A stretch of DNA of 64,000 nucleotides, taken from assembly GCA_018661705.1 (NCBI GenBank), contig JABJHR010000017.1, forward strand, positions 62,001-126,000. Direction: 5' to 3'. Of this stretch, positions 17,155 to 25,839 are shown piece after piece. How positions within the stretch are numbered: the stretch's first letter is position 1; each line of letters starts with the position of its first letter. A model generated the notes under the pieces. It ran no database searches, had not been told where the DNA came from, and saw only the letters and a list, made by a program, of their open reading frames with translations. This DNA comes from Candidatus Woesearchaeota archaeon (lineage in GTDB: Archaea; Nanobdellota; Nanobdellia; Woesearchaeales; DSVV01). The translations under genes and the position numbers were made by a program.

Positions 17155-18378
17155 ATGAGATTTAAACTAATATACATGGACAACGGTGCAACAACTAAAA
17201 TAGATGAGAATGTACTAAAAACAATGATGCCTTTTTTTACTGATAAGTATGCTAATCCATCTTCCTCTCATAGTTTTGGTCAAGATGCAAAAGATGCAAT
17301 TGACAAAGCAAGAGGAAGAATTGCAGAATCAATTAATGCAAACGATGATGAAATCTTTTTTACATCTGGTGGAACTGAATCCAATAATTGGGTGTTAAAG
17401 GGAGTTGCATTTGCTGCAAAAAAAGAAGACAAAAATAAGAATCATATAATCACAACAAAAATTGAACATAAATCAATTTTAAACAGTTGTAAATGGTTAG
17501 AAGATAATGCTGGATTTACAACAACTTATTTAGATGTAGACAAAGATGGTTTTGTTAATCCAGAAGATGTAAGAAAAGCAATTACTTCAAAAACAATTTT
17601 AGTTTCAATTATTCATGGAAATAATGAAGTTGGTACAATACAAGATATTGAAGCAATTGGAAAAATCTGTAAAGAATCTAAAGTCTTATTTCATACAGAT
17701 GTTTGTCAAAGTTATAGTAAATCAGAATTAGATGTGAAAAAACAAAACATTGATCTCATGACATTAAATGCTCATAAAATTCATGGGCCAAAAGGAATTG
17801 GTGCTCTATATGTTAAACGCGATACAAGAATCATGGATTGGCAACAAGGTGGTAGCCATGAAAAAGGAATGAGATCAGGAACAGAAAATGTTCATGGTAT
17901 TGTTGGTTTTGGAGAAGCAGTGAAAATTGCAAAAAATGATTTTAAGAAAAACAACAAATATATTTCAGAATTACGAGATAAACTAATCAAAGGAATAATG
18001 GAAAATGTTGAGAATGTTAAACTAAATGGTCCTGATATAAAAGAAAATGGAAACAAAAGATTAAGTAATAATGTTAATTTTTCATTTTCAGCAATTGAAG
18101 GAGAATCATTAGGTGGGTATTTAGATCAAAAATGGGTATGTTCCTCAACAGGTTCTGCTTGTAACGCAAGAACACTTGAACCAAGCTATGTGTTAAAAGC
18201 AATGGGGCTAACAGATGAAGAAGCAAATGGAAGTCTTAGATTAACATTAAGTAAATTTAACACAGAAGAAGAAATTGATTATGTAATTAAAATTTTACCA
18301 AAGATTGTTGAGAAATTAAGATATATTTCTCCAATTGGCAAAGTTGTAAATTATTTTAAAAAGGATAAAAAAGAATAA
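17155..18378 (+). CDS. iscS: Cysteine desulfurase (IscS/NifS family)
   Basis: A 407-aa PLP enzyme that removes sulfur from cysteine for Fe-S cluster assembly. Visible features are YMDNGATTKID at the N-terminus, FTSGGTESNNW, the PLP lysine in TLNAHKIHGPKG, and the active-site cysteine loop CSSTGSACNA near residue 330. The SD AAGGTGA lies just before the ATG. The IscU-like scaffold gene follows after 53 bp, and a Cys-rich ArsR-type regulator precedes it, making a minimal Isc-like module. Confidence 0.95.
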   Translation: MRFKLIYMDNGATTKIDENVLKTMMPFFTDKYANPSSSHSFGQDAKDAIDKARGRIAESINANDDEIFFTSGGTESNNWVLKGVAFAAKKEDKNKNHIITTKIEHKSILNSCKWLEDNAGFTTTYLDVDKDGFVNPEDVRKAITSKTILVSIIHGNNEVGTIQDIEAIGKICKESKVLFHTDVCQSYSKSELDVKKQNIDLMTLNAHKIHGPKGIGALYVKRDTRIMDWQQGGSHEKGMRSGTENVHGIVGFGEAVKIAKNDFKKNNKYISELRDKLIKGIMENVENVKLNGPDIKENGNKRLSNNVNFSFSAIEGESLGGYLDQKWVCSSTGSACNARTLEPSYVLKAMGLTDEEANGSLRLTLSKFNTEEEIDYVIKILPKIVEKLRYISPIGKVVNYFKKDKKE

Positions 18379-18431
18379 CTAAAAATAAAGGACTAAAGAA
18401 CTTGTCAGTTCACTTATCGGAGGCGATACTA

Positions 18432-18869
18432 ATGTTAAAATACTCAGAAGAAACAATGAAAAGATTTTCCCATCCTAAGTATGTTGGAGAAATGAAGGAT
18501 GCAGATGCAGTAGGAGAAGAAGGTAATTTTAAATGTGGAGATGTGATGAGAATCTATCTCAAAATCAAAGACAATAAAATTACAGACATTAAATTTCTAA
18601 CTTATGGTTGTGTTGCAGCAATTGCTTCAACAGATGCTTTATGTGAAACTGTAAAAGGTAAGACACTAGAAGAAGCTGAAAAACTAACATGGAAAGATGT
18701 TGTTAAAGGCCTTGGAGAAATGCCAACTATCAAAGTGCATTGCTCAGTTATGGGAATTGAAGCATTAAAAGATGCAATTAAGAAATATAGAAATGGTATT
18801 AAACCAGTTTTTGATGATGAAGAACCTTGTTGTGAAGAAATGAGAAAGATTGGGAAGGTTAACGAATAA
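18432..18869 (+). CDS. iscU: IscU/NifU-N-like iron-sulfur cluster scaffold
   Basis: The start is the ATG after the SD GGAGGCG, not the in-frame TTG 30 nt upstream, giving 145 aa. The scaffold cysteines are present in the usual order: GNFKCGDVM, TYGCVAAIASTDALC and KVHCSVMG. Fe-S clusters are assembled on these with sulfur from the upstream desulfurase. The C-terminus adds DEEPCCEEM, a second Cys pair not typical of the core fold. No HscA/HscB or ferredoxin lies nearby. Confidence 0.92.
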   Translation: MLKYSEETMKRFSHPKYVGEMKDADAVGEEGNFKCGDVMRIYLKIKDNKITDIKFLTYGCVAAIASTDALCETVKGKTLEEAEKLTWKDVVKGLGEMPTIKVHCSVMGIEALKDAIKKYRNGIKPVFDDEEPCCEEMRKIGKVNE

Positions 18870-18886
18870 ATTAAAAAAGAAACGGT

Positions 18887-19441
18887 TTATTTTTTCATAT
18901 AATCACTAAGATTAGTGACCTTAGAATCTTTAGGCTTTGTTGAATACTTTTTTTTAATTGGATTAGTCCCCATAACTTTATTTCTCATCCTAGGATAAAC
19001 TGCGATTAATTCTTTATAATAATTTTCTGAAATTGCTCCATCATCAAACATCATCTTTGTAAGTAAAGGGAAATCAGAACCAGTTAAATAACTTATTAAA
19101 CCCATGTTATTTCCAGTAGATTCATGCTTTCCTGTACAGCAAATACGTTCAATTGTTTCTTTTGGAGAAATATCATTTATTTCGCATGCGCTATATAATC
19201 TAAATAAAACATCATAAATACCTATTTCTTGTAATGTTTTCTTTATTCCTTTTGTTTCTTTATTTTTGTTATAAAAATCAATAACTCCCCCCATAACTTT
19301 AGAATCATCAATTTCAGATTCAACTGTTTCTGTAGCATTAGTTATTGAATCTATTGTTTCCCAATCATCAACACCATCATAAGTGTCTTTTTTCCATTTA
19401 TGAAATAGTAATCCAACTAATTCTTTTAAATTAAATCTCAT
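18887..19441 (-). CDS. Unknown soluble protein, 184 aa
   Basis: Not recognised. A TATA element (ATATATAAATT near 19462-19472) is centred about 26 nt before the ATG at 19441 (MRFNLKELVG), so this start is preferred over an in-frame ATG at 19456. The protein is mostly helical with an acidic first third (TVESEIDDSK), a CC pair (IERICCTGKH) and a basic C-terminus. It converges with iscU, 17 bp apart. Confidence 0.6.
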   Translation of the reverse strand: MRFNLKELVGLLFHKWKKDTYDGVDDWETIDSITNATETVESEIDDSKVMGGVIDFYNKNKETKGIKKTLQEIGIYDVLFRLYSACEINDISPKETIERICCTGKHESTGNNMGLISYLTGSDFPLLTKMMFDDGAISENYYKELIAVYPRMRNKVMGTNPIKKKYSTKPKDSKVTNLSDYMKK

Positions 19442-19597
19442 AATGATAGTAATCAACTCAAATTTATATATTTTTTGCGATTTTTAAGTATAAATCAACG
19501 CATATTTTAATATAATCTAATATTTCTTATCAATAGAAAAGTTTAAATTCTAATACAATTTAAAATCATATAAATAATAAAACACAGAGGTAAAAAA

Positions 19598-19906
19598 ATG
19601 AAACTACTTTACATAACATCAAAAGATAAACAAGAAGCAAAAACAATTGCTAAAGCATTAGTAAAAGAAAAATTAATTGCTTGCGCTAATATTCATGAGA
19701 TTGATTTTGTCTATGGTGAAAAAGACAAAATAGAAGAAGGGAATGAAGTTGTGATGATTGCTAAGACAAGTGATGAATTAGTTTATGAAGCAATGGAAAA
19801 AGTAAAATCTATGCATAGTTATGAATGTCCTTGTATATTAGTATTACCTGTTGAAACAGCAAATAAAGAATATGTAGAATGGGTAAATAGCGTTACAAAG
19901 AATTAA
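19598..19906 (+). CDS. cutA: CutA1-type divalent cation tolerance protein
   Basis: A 102-aa protein of normal CutA1 length. Typical segments are the first strand MKLLYITSKDKQEAKTIAKA, KLIACANIHEI and the C-terminal YECPCILVLPVE...YVEWV. CutA1 proteins form trimers and have been linked to copper tolerance in bacteria; the archaeal role is unclear. SD AGAGGTAA precedes the ATG. It converges with the HD-GYP-like gene, 2 bp apart. Confidence 0.93.
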   Translation: MKLLYITSKDKQEAKTIAKALVKEKLIACANIHEIDFVYGEKDKIEEGNEVVMIAKTSDELVYEAMEKVKSMHSYECPCILVLPVETANKEYVEWVNSVTKN

Positions 19907-19908
19907 AT

Positions 19909-20541
19909 TTATTTACCATACAAAACAGGAAGATCTTCAATTCTTAAAAGAGCATCCCTAATAATTTCATTACCAACAAAATCTCTTGCAAATCTATCCT
20001 TTGCAGCATCGATTTCTAAAGGTTTCTTATATGATCTTTGAGTTGCAAGTGCATCAAAAATGTCACAAGCACATAATACTTGAGCCCCTTCAAAAGTAAA
20101 TGAAGAACCATGCCTTCTTTCTGCACCAGAATAATCATGGCCATTACCATTATAAGAATCTCGGGGATATCTATTTCTACCAAATTCATGATGTGCAACA
20201 GCCATCCATGCAACTTCTTCTGGCAAGTCCCATTTTTTAATAAGATCATAACTTCTCTTAGGGTGTGTTCTTACAACATCCATTTCATCATCTGTTAAAT
20301 CTCCAGATTTATTTGTAATATCTGAGATTTCTACTTTTCCAATATCATGTAATAACCCCGCCATACCTAATAAATATTGTTCAGAATTATCAAAACCTGC
20401 TTCTCGACCCATTAAAAAACCTAATTGAAAAACACCATAACTATGACCATATTCAGTCATACATCTAGTTCTAAGCTGATTAAGTAATAGATTAACTGCA
20501 GGTACATTTACTAAATCTAACAGTAGTTCTTGAGGTTTCAT
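19909..20541 (-). CDS. HD-GYP-like metal-dependent phosphohydrolase
   Basis: The ATG at 20541 is preferred because a TATA element (CTTATAAAC near 20561) is the right distance upstream; a GTG at 20580 in the same frame is the alternative. The 210-aa protein shows the HD-GYP series: His near EYGHSYGVFQLG, LLHDIGKVEISD, RTHPKRSYDLIKK, VAHHEFG and CDIFDALATQRSYKKPL. The GYP motif itself reads RYP. HD-GYP enzymes cleave c-di-GMP, so it could degrade the product of the GGDEF protein 4 kb away. The altered GYP leaves other phosphohydrolase substrates possible. Confidence 0.85.
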   Translation of the reverse strand: MKPQELLLDLVNVPAVNLLLNQLRTRCMTEYGHSYGVFQLGFLMGREAGFDNSEQYLLGMAGLLHDIGKVEISDITNKSGDLTDDEMDVVRTHPKRSYDLIKKWDLPEEVAWMAVAHHEFGRNRYPRDSYNGNGHDYSGAERRHGSSFTFEGAQVLCACDIFDALATQRSYKKPLEIDAAKDRFARDFVGNEIIRDALLRIEDLPVLYGK

Positions 20542-20640
20542 AAAAGAAAGAAATGCAAAAGGGTTTATAAGCCTTGCCACAGTTGTTTATAAAGGAAAGG
20601 ACAATCAATACAAAAAATCAAAAACAGAATGAAAAATCAC

Positions 20641-23292
20641 TTACTTTCTCTTTCCTTTCTCTAATCCAATTTTTGCTTTCATCATATTATGCATTCTTTT
20701 AAGGAATTCTACTTTTTCTTCTATCCTTAAAATATCAGCATGACCCATAAAAGCTAAGTTAAATGCAAAAGGTGTTGGTATTTTAGTGTGAATCTCTTTA
20801 ACAACTATTTTTTTGTCTTCAATTCCTTTAATTATTTTTTTTGCATTATCAATATCCATTAAATCTTCTAAAACTTCTCTTCTTGCTTCTTTTAGAATAG
20901 AAAAATCATCACTAATTCTTCTTACAGCACTAATTAACAACATGGAACTTACTTGTTGTCTTCCCACTCTTTTTGTCCTGCCTTTATAGTTTCTTAAAAT
21001 CATAAATGATCTACCTGCACAATGCCTAAATCTTCTTTTCAAAACTTCTGTTTTATCAATTGCGTTTTTCATAATTAAATCTAATTTATCAGCCTTTAAC
21101 AATTTAAACGCACTTAAAGGATGAATTGTTTTCTCAGCTGATAAATAAAAACCATTATCACTAATTCCCATCTCAACATCATTATGTTGTGTCCTAGAAA
21201 TAGCAAGAGCAATTGCTCTGCTTAAAACATCATTAACTCTCCTTCCAAATAAAGAATGAAAAATAATCTTTTTTCCATTTTCATCTTGATAATGTTCAAT
21301 TAATATTTTTCTGTTGTTAGGAATCTCCTGTACATAGTCAAACTGATCTTTAAAATATTCATAAATAGCATTTGCCCCATTTTTGTCGACATGAAGATAA
21401 GAATTAATAAATGCTAAAATTTCTTTTTTTGTTTGTTTTTTTCTTAACTTTTCCTGCATTAATTTTCTAAATCTGCCTATTTCAACAGCAAGATCAAAAC
21501 TTAAAGGTAACATTTCACTAAACCATGCAGGAATATTAGGAGGTCTTTGATAAGCTGCTTTAACAAATGCAGACATGCCTCGTGCATATAAAAATTCATA
21601 TTGGCTTCCACCTAAAACAAAAACATCTCCTCGTTTTAGTTTTTCTAAGAAACCTTCATCTAGTTTTCCAATAATTGCATCACCACATTTAACAGTAACA
21701 AAACTTTCATCTGGAATAGTTCCAATATTGGTCATGTAAATAACTCTACTCATAATACCTTTTTTACCCATCTCTCCTGATTCTTCATCATACCAGATTT
21801 TAGCATAAACATGCCTGTCTTCAAGAGAAGCATATTTCCCACTCAAAAATTTAACTACTTCAATATAATCTGTTTTAGAAAGATCTTTATAGCAATAACT
21901 TTTCTTAATTATTTTATAAAGTTCATTAACATTCCATTTTTGTTCTAAACAAAAACCATGTATTTGTTGAGCTAAAACATCTAATGCATTTGTTGGAATA
22001 TGAATACGATCTATCTTTTTATCAATTGCAGATTTCAAAAGAACAGAACACTCAACTAAATCATCTCTATCAAGAACAATAATTCTTCCTTTCGTTGTTT
22101 CATTTAGTTTATGACCACTTCTTCCTATTCTTTGTAATGCTCTTGCAACTGATTTTGGAGAGCCTAGACAAATAACTAAATCAATGTAACCAATATCAAT
22201 ACCTAATTCTAAAGATGTTGAGCTAACACAAACTTTTAATTCACCATCTCTTAATTGTTTTTCAATCTTTCTTCTATGAGGAGCACTAAGACTTCCATGG
22301 TGTGCTCCAATATTTTCTAAATATTTCCCAGGAAACTTTTCTTTAAGATGATCAATAACTCTTTCAGTAGCACTTCTTGTATTCGTGAAAATTAAGGTAG
22401 ATTTATGTTTCTGAACAAGTTTATTAATTAATTCATACATTGAATGATGCATTAATCCATGTTCAACACCAATTAAATCTGGCAGAGGACAAATTACTTT
22501 AAGATCCATTTGTTTAATAAATTGAACATCTACTATCTTACATTCTCGTTTAGGACCAACAAGATAACCAGCTATCTCTTCTAATGGAGCAATTGTTGCG
22601 CTAAGGCCTACTCTTGTCAAGTGAGGAGAAATATTAGAAAGCCGTTCCATTGAAAGTGAAAGATGAACTCCCCTTTTGTTATCTGCTAATGCATGGATCT
22701 CATCAACAATCATCCAATCTACTTTTCTAAGATGTTCTCTAAATTTAGGAGCAGTTAACATTAGTGCTAAGCTTTCAGGAGTTGTGATTAAAATGTGAGG
22801 AGGATTTTTCAACATCTTTTGTTTTTCATAAGGTGTAGTATCACCTGTTCTTACTCCTACTCTAATACCTAATTTTCCTTTTTCTTTACCATTTGCTTTA
22901 GAATTAACTCCGATACCTTCTTTTTCAGCTAATGCTTCCATTTCTTGAAGCGGCTCAACAAGATTTTTTTGAATATCATTATTCAATGCTTTCAAAGGAG
23001 AGATATAAATACAATAAACACGATCTTCTAGAATTCCTTTTTCATGAGAATCTATTAATTCATTTAATATTGACAAGAACCCAGTTAATGTTTTTGTAGC
23101 TCCTGTGGGGGCGGACACTAATATATTTTGCCGGGAATGAATCTCCATAACACCAAATGTTTGTGGTAATGAAAAAGACTTAAATCTACTATAAAACCAT
23201 TTTTTAACCAATGGATGTAAAATATGATCAATTTCCTTTGGTTTATTTGGCTTTTTCTTGTATCTGATTAAAGGTTTTTGTAGTTTTGGCAT
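20641..23292 (-). CDS. lhr: Lhr-type large helicase-related protein
   Basis: An 883-aa superfamily 2 helicase. Motif I is SAPTGATKTLTGF near residue 55 (ATK in place of the usual GSGK), motif II is DEIHALADNKRG near 205, SAT box GLSATIAPLEE, RSGHK motif VI (ALQRIGRSGHKL), and a long C-terminal Lhr-specific part. Archaeal Lhr proteins unwind DNA and DNA/RNA hybrids and act in repair. TATA-like TTTTTAAAC about 26 nt before the ATG suggests a leaderless mRNA. Length matches the archaeal Lhr core. Confidence 0.93.
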   Translation of the reverse strand: MPKLQKPLIRYKKKPNKPKEIDHILHPLVKKWFYSRFKSFSLPQTFGVMEIHSRQNILVSAPTGATKTLTGFLSILNELIDSHEKGILEDRVYCIYISPLKALNNDIQKNLVEPLQEMEALAEKEGIGVNSKANGKEKGKLGIRVGVRTGDTTPYEKQKMLKNPPHILITTPESLALMLTAPKFREHLRKVDWMIVDEIHALADNKRGVHLSLSMERLSNISPHLTRVGLSATIAPLEEIAGYLVGPKRECKIVDVQFIKQMDLKVICPLPDLIGVEHGLMHHSMYELINKLVQKHKSTLIFTNTRSATERVIDHLKEKFPGKYLENIGAHHGSLSAPHRRKIEKQLRDGELKVCVSSTSLELGIDIGYIDLVICLGSPKSVARALQRIGRSGHKLNETTKGRIIVLDRDDLVECSVLLKSAIDKKIDRIHIPTNALDVLAQQIHGFCLEQKWNVNELYKIIKKSYCYKDLSKTDYIEVVKFLSGKYASLEDRHVYAKIWYDEESGEMGKKGIMSRVIYMTNIGTIPDESFVTVKCGDAIIGKLDEGFLEKLKRGDVFVLGGSQYEFLYARGMSAFVKAAYQRPPNIPAWFSEMLPLSFDLAVEIGRFRKLMQEKLRKKQTKKEILAFINSYLHVDKNGANAIYEYFKDQFDYVQEIPNNRKILIEHYQDENGKKIIFHSLFGRRVNDVLSRAIALAISRTQHNDVEMGISDNGFYLSAEKTIHPLSAFKLLKADKLDLIMKNAIDKTEVLKRRFRHCAGRSFMILRNYKGRTKRVGRQQVSSMLLISAVRRISDDFSILKEARREVLEDLMDIDNAKKIIKGIEDKKIVVKEIHTKIPTPFAFNLAFMGHADILRIEEKVEFLKRMHNMMKAKIGLEKGKRK

Positions 23293-23368
23293 GAGAATAC
23301 AAAAGAACGGTTTTGGGTTTAAAAATCTTGGGAATTTATTGTTTTCCCCTTTAAATTAAAAAAAAGAA

Positions 23369-23409
23369 AATTCTTAGTGAAAAAGGAGCATCCGCCATTG
23401 TTTAAGAGT
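23369..23409 (+). ncRNA. Conserved intergenic sequence, copy 1 (possible small RNA)
   Basis: A 41-nt segment beginning AATTCTTAGTGA and containing AGCATCCGC and ATTGTTTAAGAGT is nearly identical to 51499-51540, with differences concentrated in one short central stretch. Neither copy lies in a gene. Strand is uncertain. It could be the 5' part of a small RNA or a repeat fragment. Confidence 0.4.
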
Positions 23410-23437
23410 TCCATATTTAGTTAATTAGATACAAAAA

Positions 23438-23507
23438 AATAGTTAAACATAGGCGCTAGAGGGGAAAAGGTGAGAACCTGACTTACTAGGGCCTACGTTT
23501 AACTATT
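23438..23507 (-). terminator. Long near-perfect hairpin downstream of the small-ORF operon
   Basis: Two 22-nt arms, beginning AATAGTTAAAC and ending GTTTAACTATT, pair with one G-U and one mismatch. The loop contains a second hairpin, AGGT-TCTC-ACCT. On the minus strand the stem is followed by a T7 run, so it may end transcription of the DUF1858 operon or form the 3' end of a structured RNA. Confidence 0.55.
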
Positions 23508-23523
23508 GTACTTATGATCATCA

Positions 23524-23679
23524 TTACAAAAAACTCATTGTTAATGTAAGATTATTCATCCATTTATCATTACTCCTTGATACAGGCATGTAATTAATTA
23601 CATTGGATGATGAAGGGGAGTTATAACTAATATTTGGTTGGTATAAGCTTTGATATTGATTTTGGTTTACATGATACAT
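23524..23679 (-). CDS. Small Asn/Ser/Tyr-rich protein, 51 aa
   Basis: The frame begins MYHVNQNQYQSLYQ and is rich in Asn, Ser, Tyr and Gln, with no charge clusters or membrane segment. A perfect SD (GGAGGTG) lies 6 nt before the ATG. It follows the DUF1858 gene and a 7-codon ORF that has the same SD. Function unknown. The composition suggests a disordered or surface peptide. Confidence 0.5.
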   Translation of the reverse strand: MYHVNQNQYQSLYQPNISYNSPSSSNVINYMPVSRSNDKWMNNLTLTMSFL

Positions 23680-23749
23680 TTTTTCACCTCCACAAAAAGA
23701 TTATAATTTTAAAAATACAAAAAAAAGAAAAAAAGAAAAACAATTTTAG

Positions 23750-23773
23750 TTAACAACATCCAGGTCCATTCAT
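23750..23773 (-). CDS. Possible 7-residue peptide ORF (MNGPGCC)
   Basis: A GGAGGTGA SD that overlaps the stop of the DUF1858 gene is followed at ideal spacing by ATG and the codons for MNGPGCC, then TAA. The same SD precedes the next 51-aa ORF. Very short ORFs are easily spurious; the SD strength and the terminal Cys-Cys are the reasons to list it. Confidence 0.35.
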   Translation of the reverse strand: MNGPGCC

Positions 23774-23777
23774 GATT

Positions 23778-24038
23778 TCACCTCCATTTGTGTTTTTGTG
23801 TCTGGGTGGGCAGGGTATATAATGACACATCAGCATATATTATTTGATTAAGATCATAGATTAAATTATAAATACTAACAAAATCTATTTTTGCAGCGTC
23901 TTTTATTGTATTATTGGAAGCAACATGTTGCCCAATACCAATAATTCCATGATCAAGTAAAATTGAAACAGATTCAGGAGATTTTTTTATAACATCTGAT
24001 AATAACATTTCTTTTTTAACACCATAACTTTTTGACAT
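23778..24038 (-). CDS. DUF1858-like domain protein
   Basis: An 86-aa protein beginning MSKSYGVKKEMLLSDVIKKS. The pattern of DVIKKSPESVSILLDHGIIG followed by HVASNNTIKDAAKI matches DUF1858 domains, which usually contain a CxxC-like turn before HVA. Here that position reads GIGQH, so the cysteines are absent. The ATG after SD GGAGGCG is chosen; an in-frame ATG 15 nt upstream is possible. DUF1858 domains often accompany hybrid-cluster or redox proteins. It heads an operon with two tiny ORFs. Confidence 0.7.
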   Translation of the reverse strand: MSKSYGVKKEMLLSDVIKKSPESVSILLDHGIIGIGQHVASNNTIKDAAKIDFVSIYNLIYDLNQIIYADVSLYTLPTQTQKHKWR

Positions 24039-24248
24039 CTTTATCGCCTCCATCTAAACTCTATACCCTATTACGCAACAAAATGATATAAAATTAACCC
24101 CTTTGAGATATAAGCATAGCTGTTGAAAAGACATATAATAAAGGAAAAACATTTAAATACCCCTGCGTTATCTAATATAATAAAAGAATCCCGTTTAGTT
24201 ATAATGTAAACAGAGATTACAATTTAAAACAAACACAAGGTGATAATC

Positions 24249-24809
24249 ATGAATAAAAAAACAAAAACATTTGCAAAAATTGATGAATATAAGAAAAAAA
24301 CACAATTTGATGAAAAATTAGGGTTAGATGAGAGAGATAATGTTATATTAAGCATGTTACAAAAAAATCCAGAGACATCTCAAGATGAAATTGCAAAGAA
24401 AATAAAATTATCTCAACCATCTGTTGGTGCAAGAATTAGAAAATTACAAGAAAAAGGAATTTTACATAATGTCAATGGTGTTAATTTTAAAACAGTTGAT
24501 CTGCATTTAGCAAAAATTGATGTAAATGCAACAGATACAAAAGCAATCATTGATGAATTCAAATATTGCCCATTCTTTGTAAATGCATTAGTAACATCTG
24601 GAAGACATAATGTTTGTTTATTTTTTACTGCAACAGACCTAAAAAGATTAGAAGGAATTGTCAATCACCATCTTAGAGGCAACCCAAAAGTAAAAGAAGT
24701 TGAAGTAAACATTGTTGTAACTTCTGCAAAAGACTTTGTACTACCAATGAACATGGATTATGAAGGACATAAGTTATGTGATCAAGACTGTATGGAATCA
24801 ATTGATTAA
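24249..24809 (+). CDS. Lrp/AsnC-family transcription regulator
   Basis: A 186-aa protein. An N-terminal helix-turn-helix (LDERDNVILSMLQKNPETSQ, then SQPSVGARIRKLQEKGIL) is followed by an alpha/beta ligand domain of AsnC type (TDTKAIIDEFKYCPFFVNAL...GRHNVCLFF). The C-terminus has CDQDC, an extra Cys pair. The SD AAGGTGATAATC sets the ATG; an in-frame GTG overlaps the SD and is unlikely. It is divergent from the DUF1858 operon across a 200-bp shared promoter region. Effector unknown. Confidence 0.85.
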   Translation: MNKKTKTFAKIDEYKKKTQFDEKLGLDERDNVILSMLQKNPETSQDEIAKKIKLSQPSVGARIRKLQEKGILHNVNGVNFKTVDLHLAKIDVNATDTKAIIDEFKYCPFFVNALVTSGRHNVCLFFTATDLKRLEGIVNHHLRGNPKVKEVEVNIVVTSAKDFVLPMNMDYEGHKLCDQDCMESID

Positions 24810-24938
24810 GTTACTAGAATCTACTGGAATATTTCCGGGAATTATTTATTCTTTAAATATTATTTCCGGCTCTCGGCGGAAATTCTTTGATTTTTCTTAG
24901 TAAATAGTTATTAAGGTTAAAATCTATATAGTTAAGTT

Positions 24939-25136
24939 ATGTGTAAAGAAAAAATAAAAGGAATTTGTAAAGACCATTATACTAAAAAATGTGAAGTTTC
25001 TATTATTCAATTAGTTAATCATGTGGGTGAAAAGTTTAAGGTTACAAAAAGAGTGCCTGAATTAAATACAGCTGAAACTAAGATTTTTAGATCAAAAAAA
25101 GAAGCCATAGGGCAATTTGAGGAATGGTTAGAATGA
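24939..25136 (+). CDS. Small unknown protein, 65 aa
   Basis: Begins MCKEKIKGICKDHYTKKCEV; three cysteines in the first 18 residues could bind a metal. The rest is mixed charged sequence ending KEAIGQFEEWLE. A TATA-like AATCTATATAG lies just upstream without an SD. Its 3' end overlaps the convergent phosphatase gene by 9 nt. Not recognised. The gap before it holds a hairpin TTTCCG/CGGAAA near 24867-24889, a possible terminator of the Lrp gene. Confidence 0.55.
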   Translation: MCKEKIKGICKDHYTKKCEVSIIQLVNHVGEKFKVTKRVPELNTAETKIFRSKKEAIGQFEEWLE

Positions 25137-25433
25137 ATCATTAATCTTTGTTTTAAGAATTTTTTGTAATTCAGGTTGATTAAAATGATAAACATCAGGA
25201 ATATTCAAAGAAATAATACGCTTTTGCATGTATTGTTTAGGAAATCTTTTAGCAATTTCAGTTCTTTGCTTGTTTTCCATAACAAAAACAGTGTCTGCCC
25301 AAGAAATCTGTTTTTCATTAAGTGGTTTTTCATTGAAAAGACCAGCAGATTTAGTTTTAAATCTATTCTTAAACAGTTCTTCAGCCGTTTTGCTTCTATT
25401 TTGATTTTGATTACATACAAAAAGTGCTTTCAT
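25128..25433 (-). CDS. Low-molecular-weight protein tyrosine phosphatase-like protein
   Basis: The ATG at 25433 gives MKALFVCNQNQNRSKTAEEL, with the CX5R phosphate-binding loop (CNQNQNRS) directly after the first strand as in LMW-PTPs. A late IPDVYHF may supply the general-acid Asp. At 101 aa it is shorter than classical LMW-PTPs (about 150) and lacks part of the usual C-terminus, so it belongs to the short archaeal/bacterial variants. A longer frame to 25526 overlaps the divergent gene and is unlikely. Substrate unknown. Confidence 0.8.
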   Translation of the reverse strand: MKALFVCNQNQNRSKTAEELFKNRFKTKSAGLFNEKPLNEKQISWADTVFVMENKQRTEIAKRFPKQYMQKRIISLNIPDVYHFNQPELQKILKTKINDSF

Positions 25434-25488
25434 GAGAAGTATAAGGTTATTAGAGAATATAAATTTTACTGAAAAAAGGTGGAAAAGA

Positions 25489-25824
25489 GTGAAAGAAAAC
25501 TTTATCCTAAAAACTGCATTCATCATCTCTGTATTAGGAATAGTTTTACTATACTTATTTGTAGATCAATTAATCCTACCAGAAACTAGATTAAATGAAA
25601 CAATTGAAGACGAAAGTTTAATTAAAATAATTGGAAATATTAACAAAATCACAATTAAAAACTCAACTACAGAAAATAAAACCTTTTCTATTATTCAAGT
25701 TGAACAAAGAAATATTATTTCTGTTTATGTAGATAAAGAATTAAATGTAACAGAAGGATCAAACATTGAAATTATTGGGAAGAAACAAGGTGATTTAGTA
25801 TTTGCTGAAGAAATTAGTGGATGA
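25489..25824 (+). CDS. Membrane-anchored OB-fold-like protein
   Basis: A GTG at 25489 is chosen because a TATA element (AATATAAAT near 25455) and GGTGG lie upstream; an ATG at 25432 would overlap the divergent phosphatase gene. One N-terminal membrane helix (TAFIISVLGIVLLYLF) is followed by about 75 residues of beta-rich sequence (IKIIGNINKITIKN ... ISVYVDKELNVTEGSNIEI) typical of an OB fold. It may bind nucleic acid or ligands at the membrane. Its stop is followed by a large palindromic repeat. Confidence 0.65.
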   Translation: MKENFILKTAFIISVLGIVLLYLFVDQLILPETRLNETIEDESLIKIIGNINKITIKNSTTENKTFSIIQVEQRNIISVYVDKELNVTEGSNIEIIGKKQGDLVFAEEISG

Positions 25825-25839
25825 TTAAGTTATAAGTAA

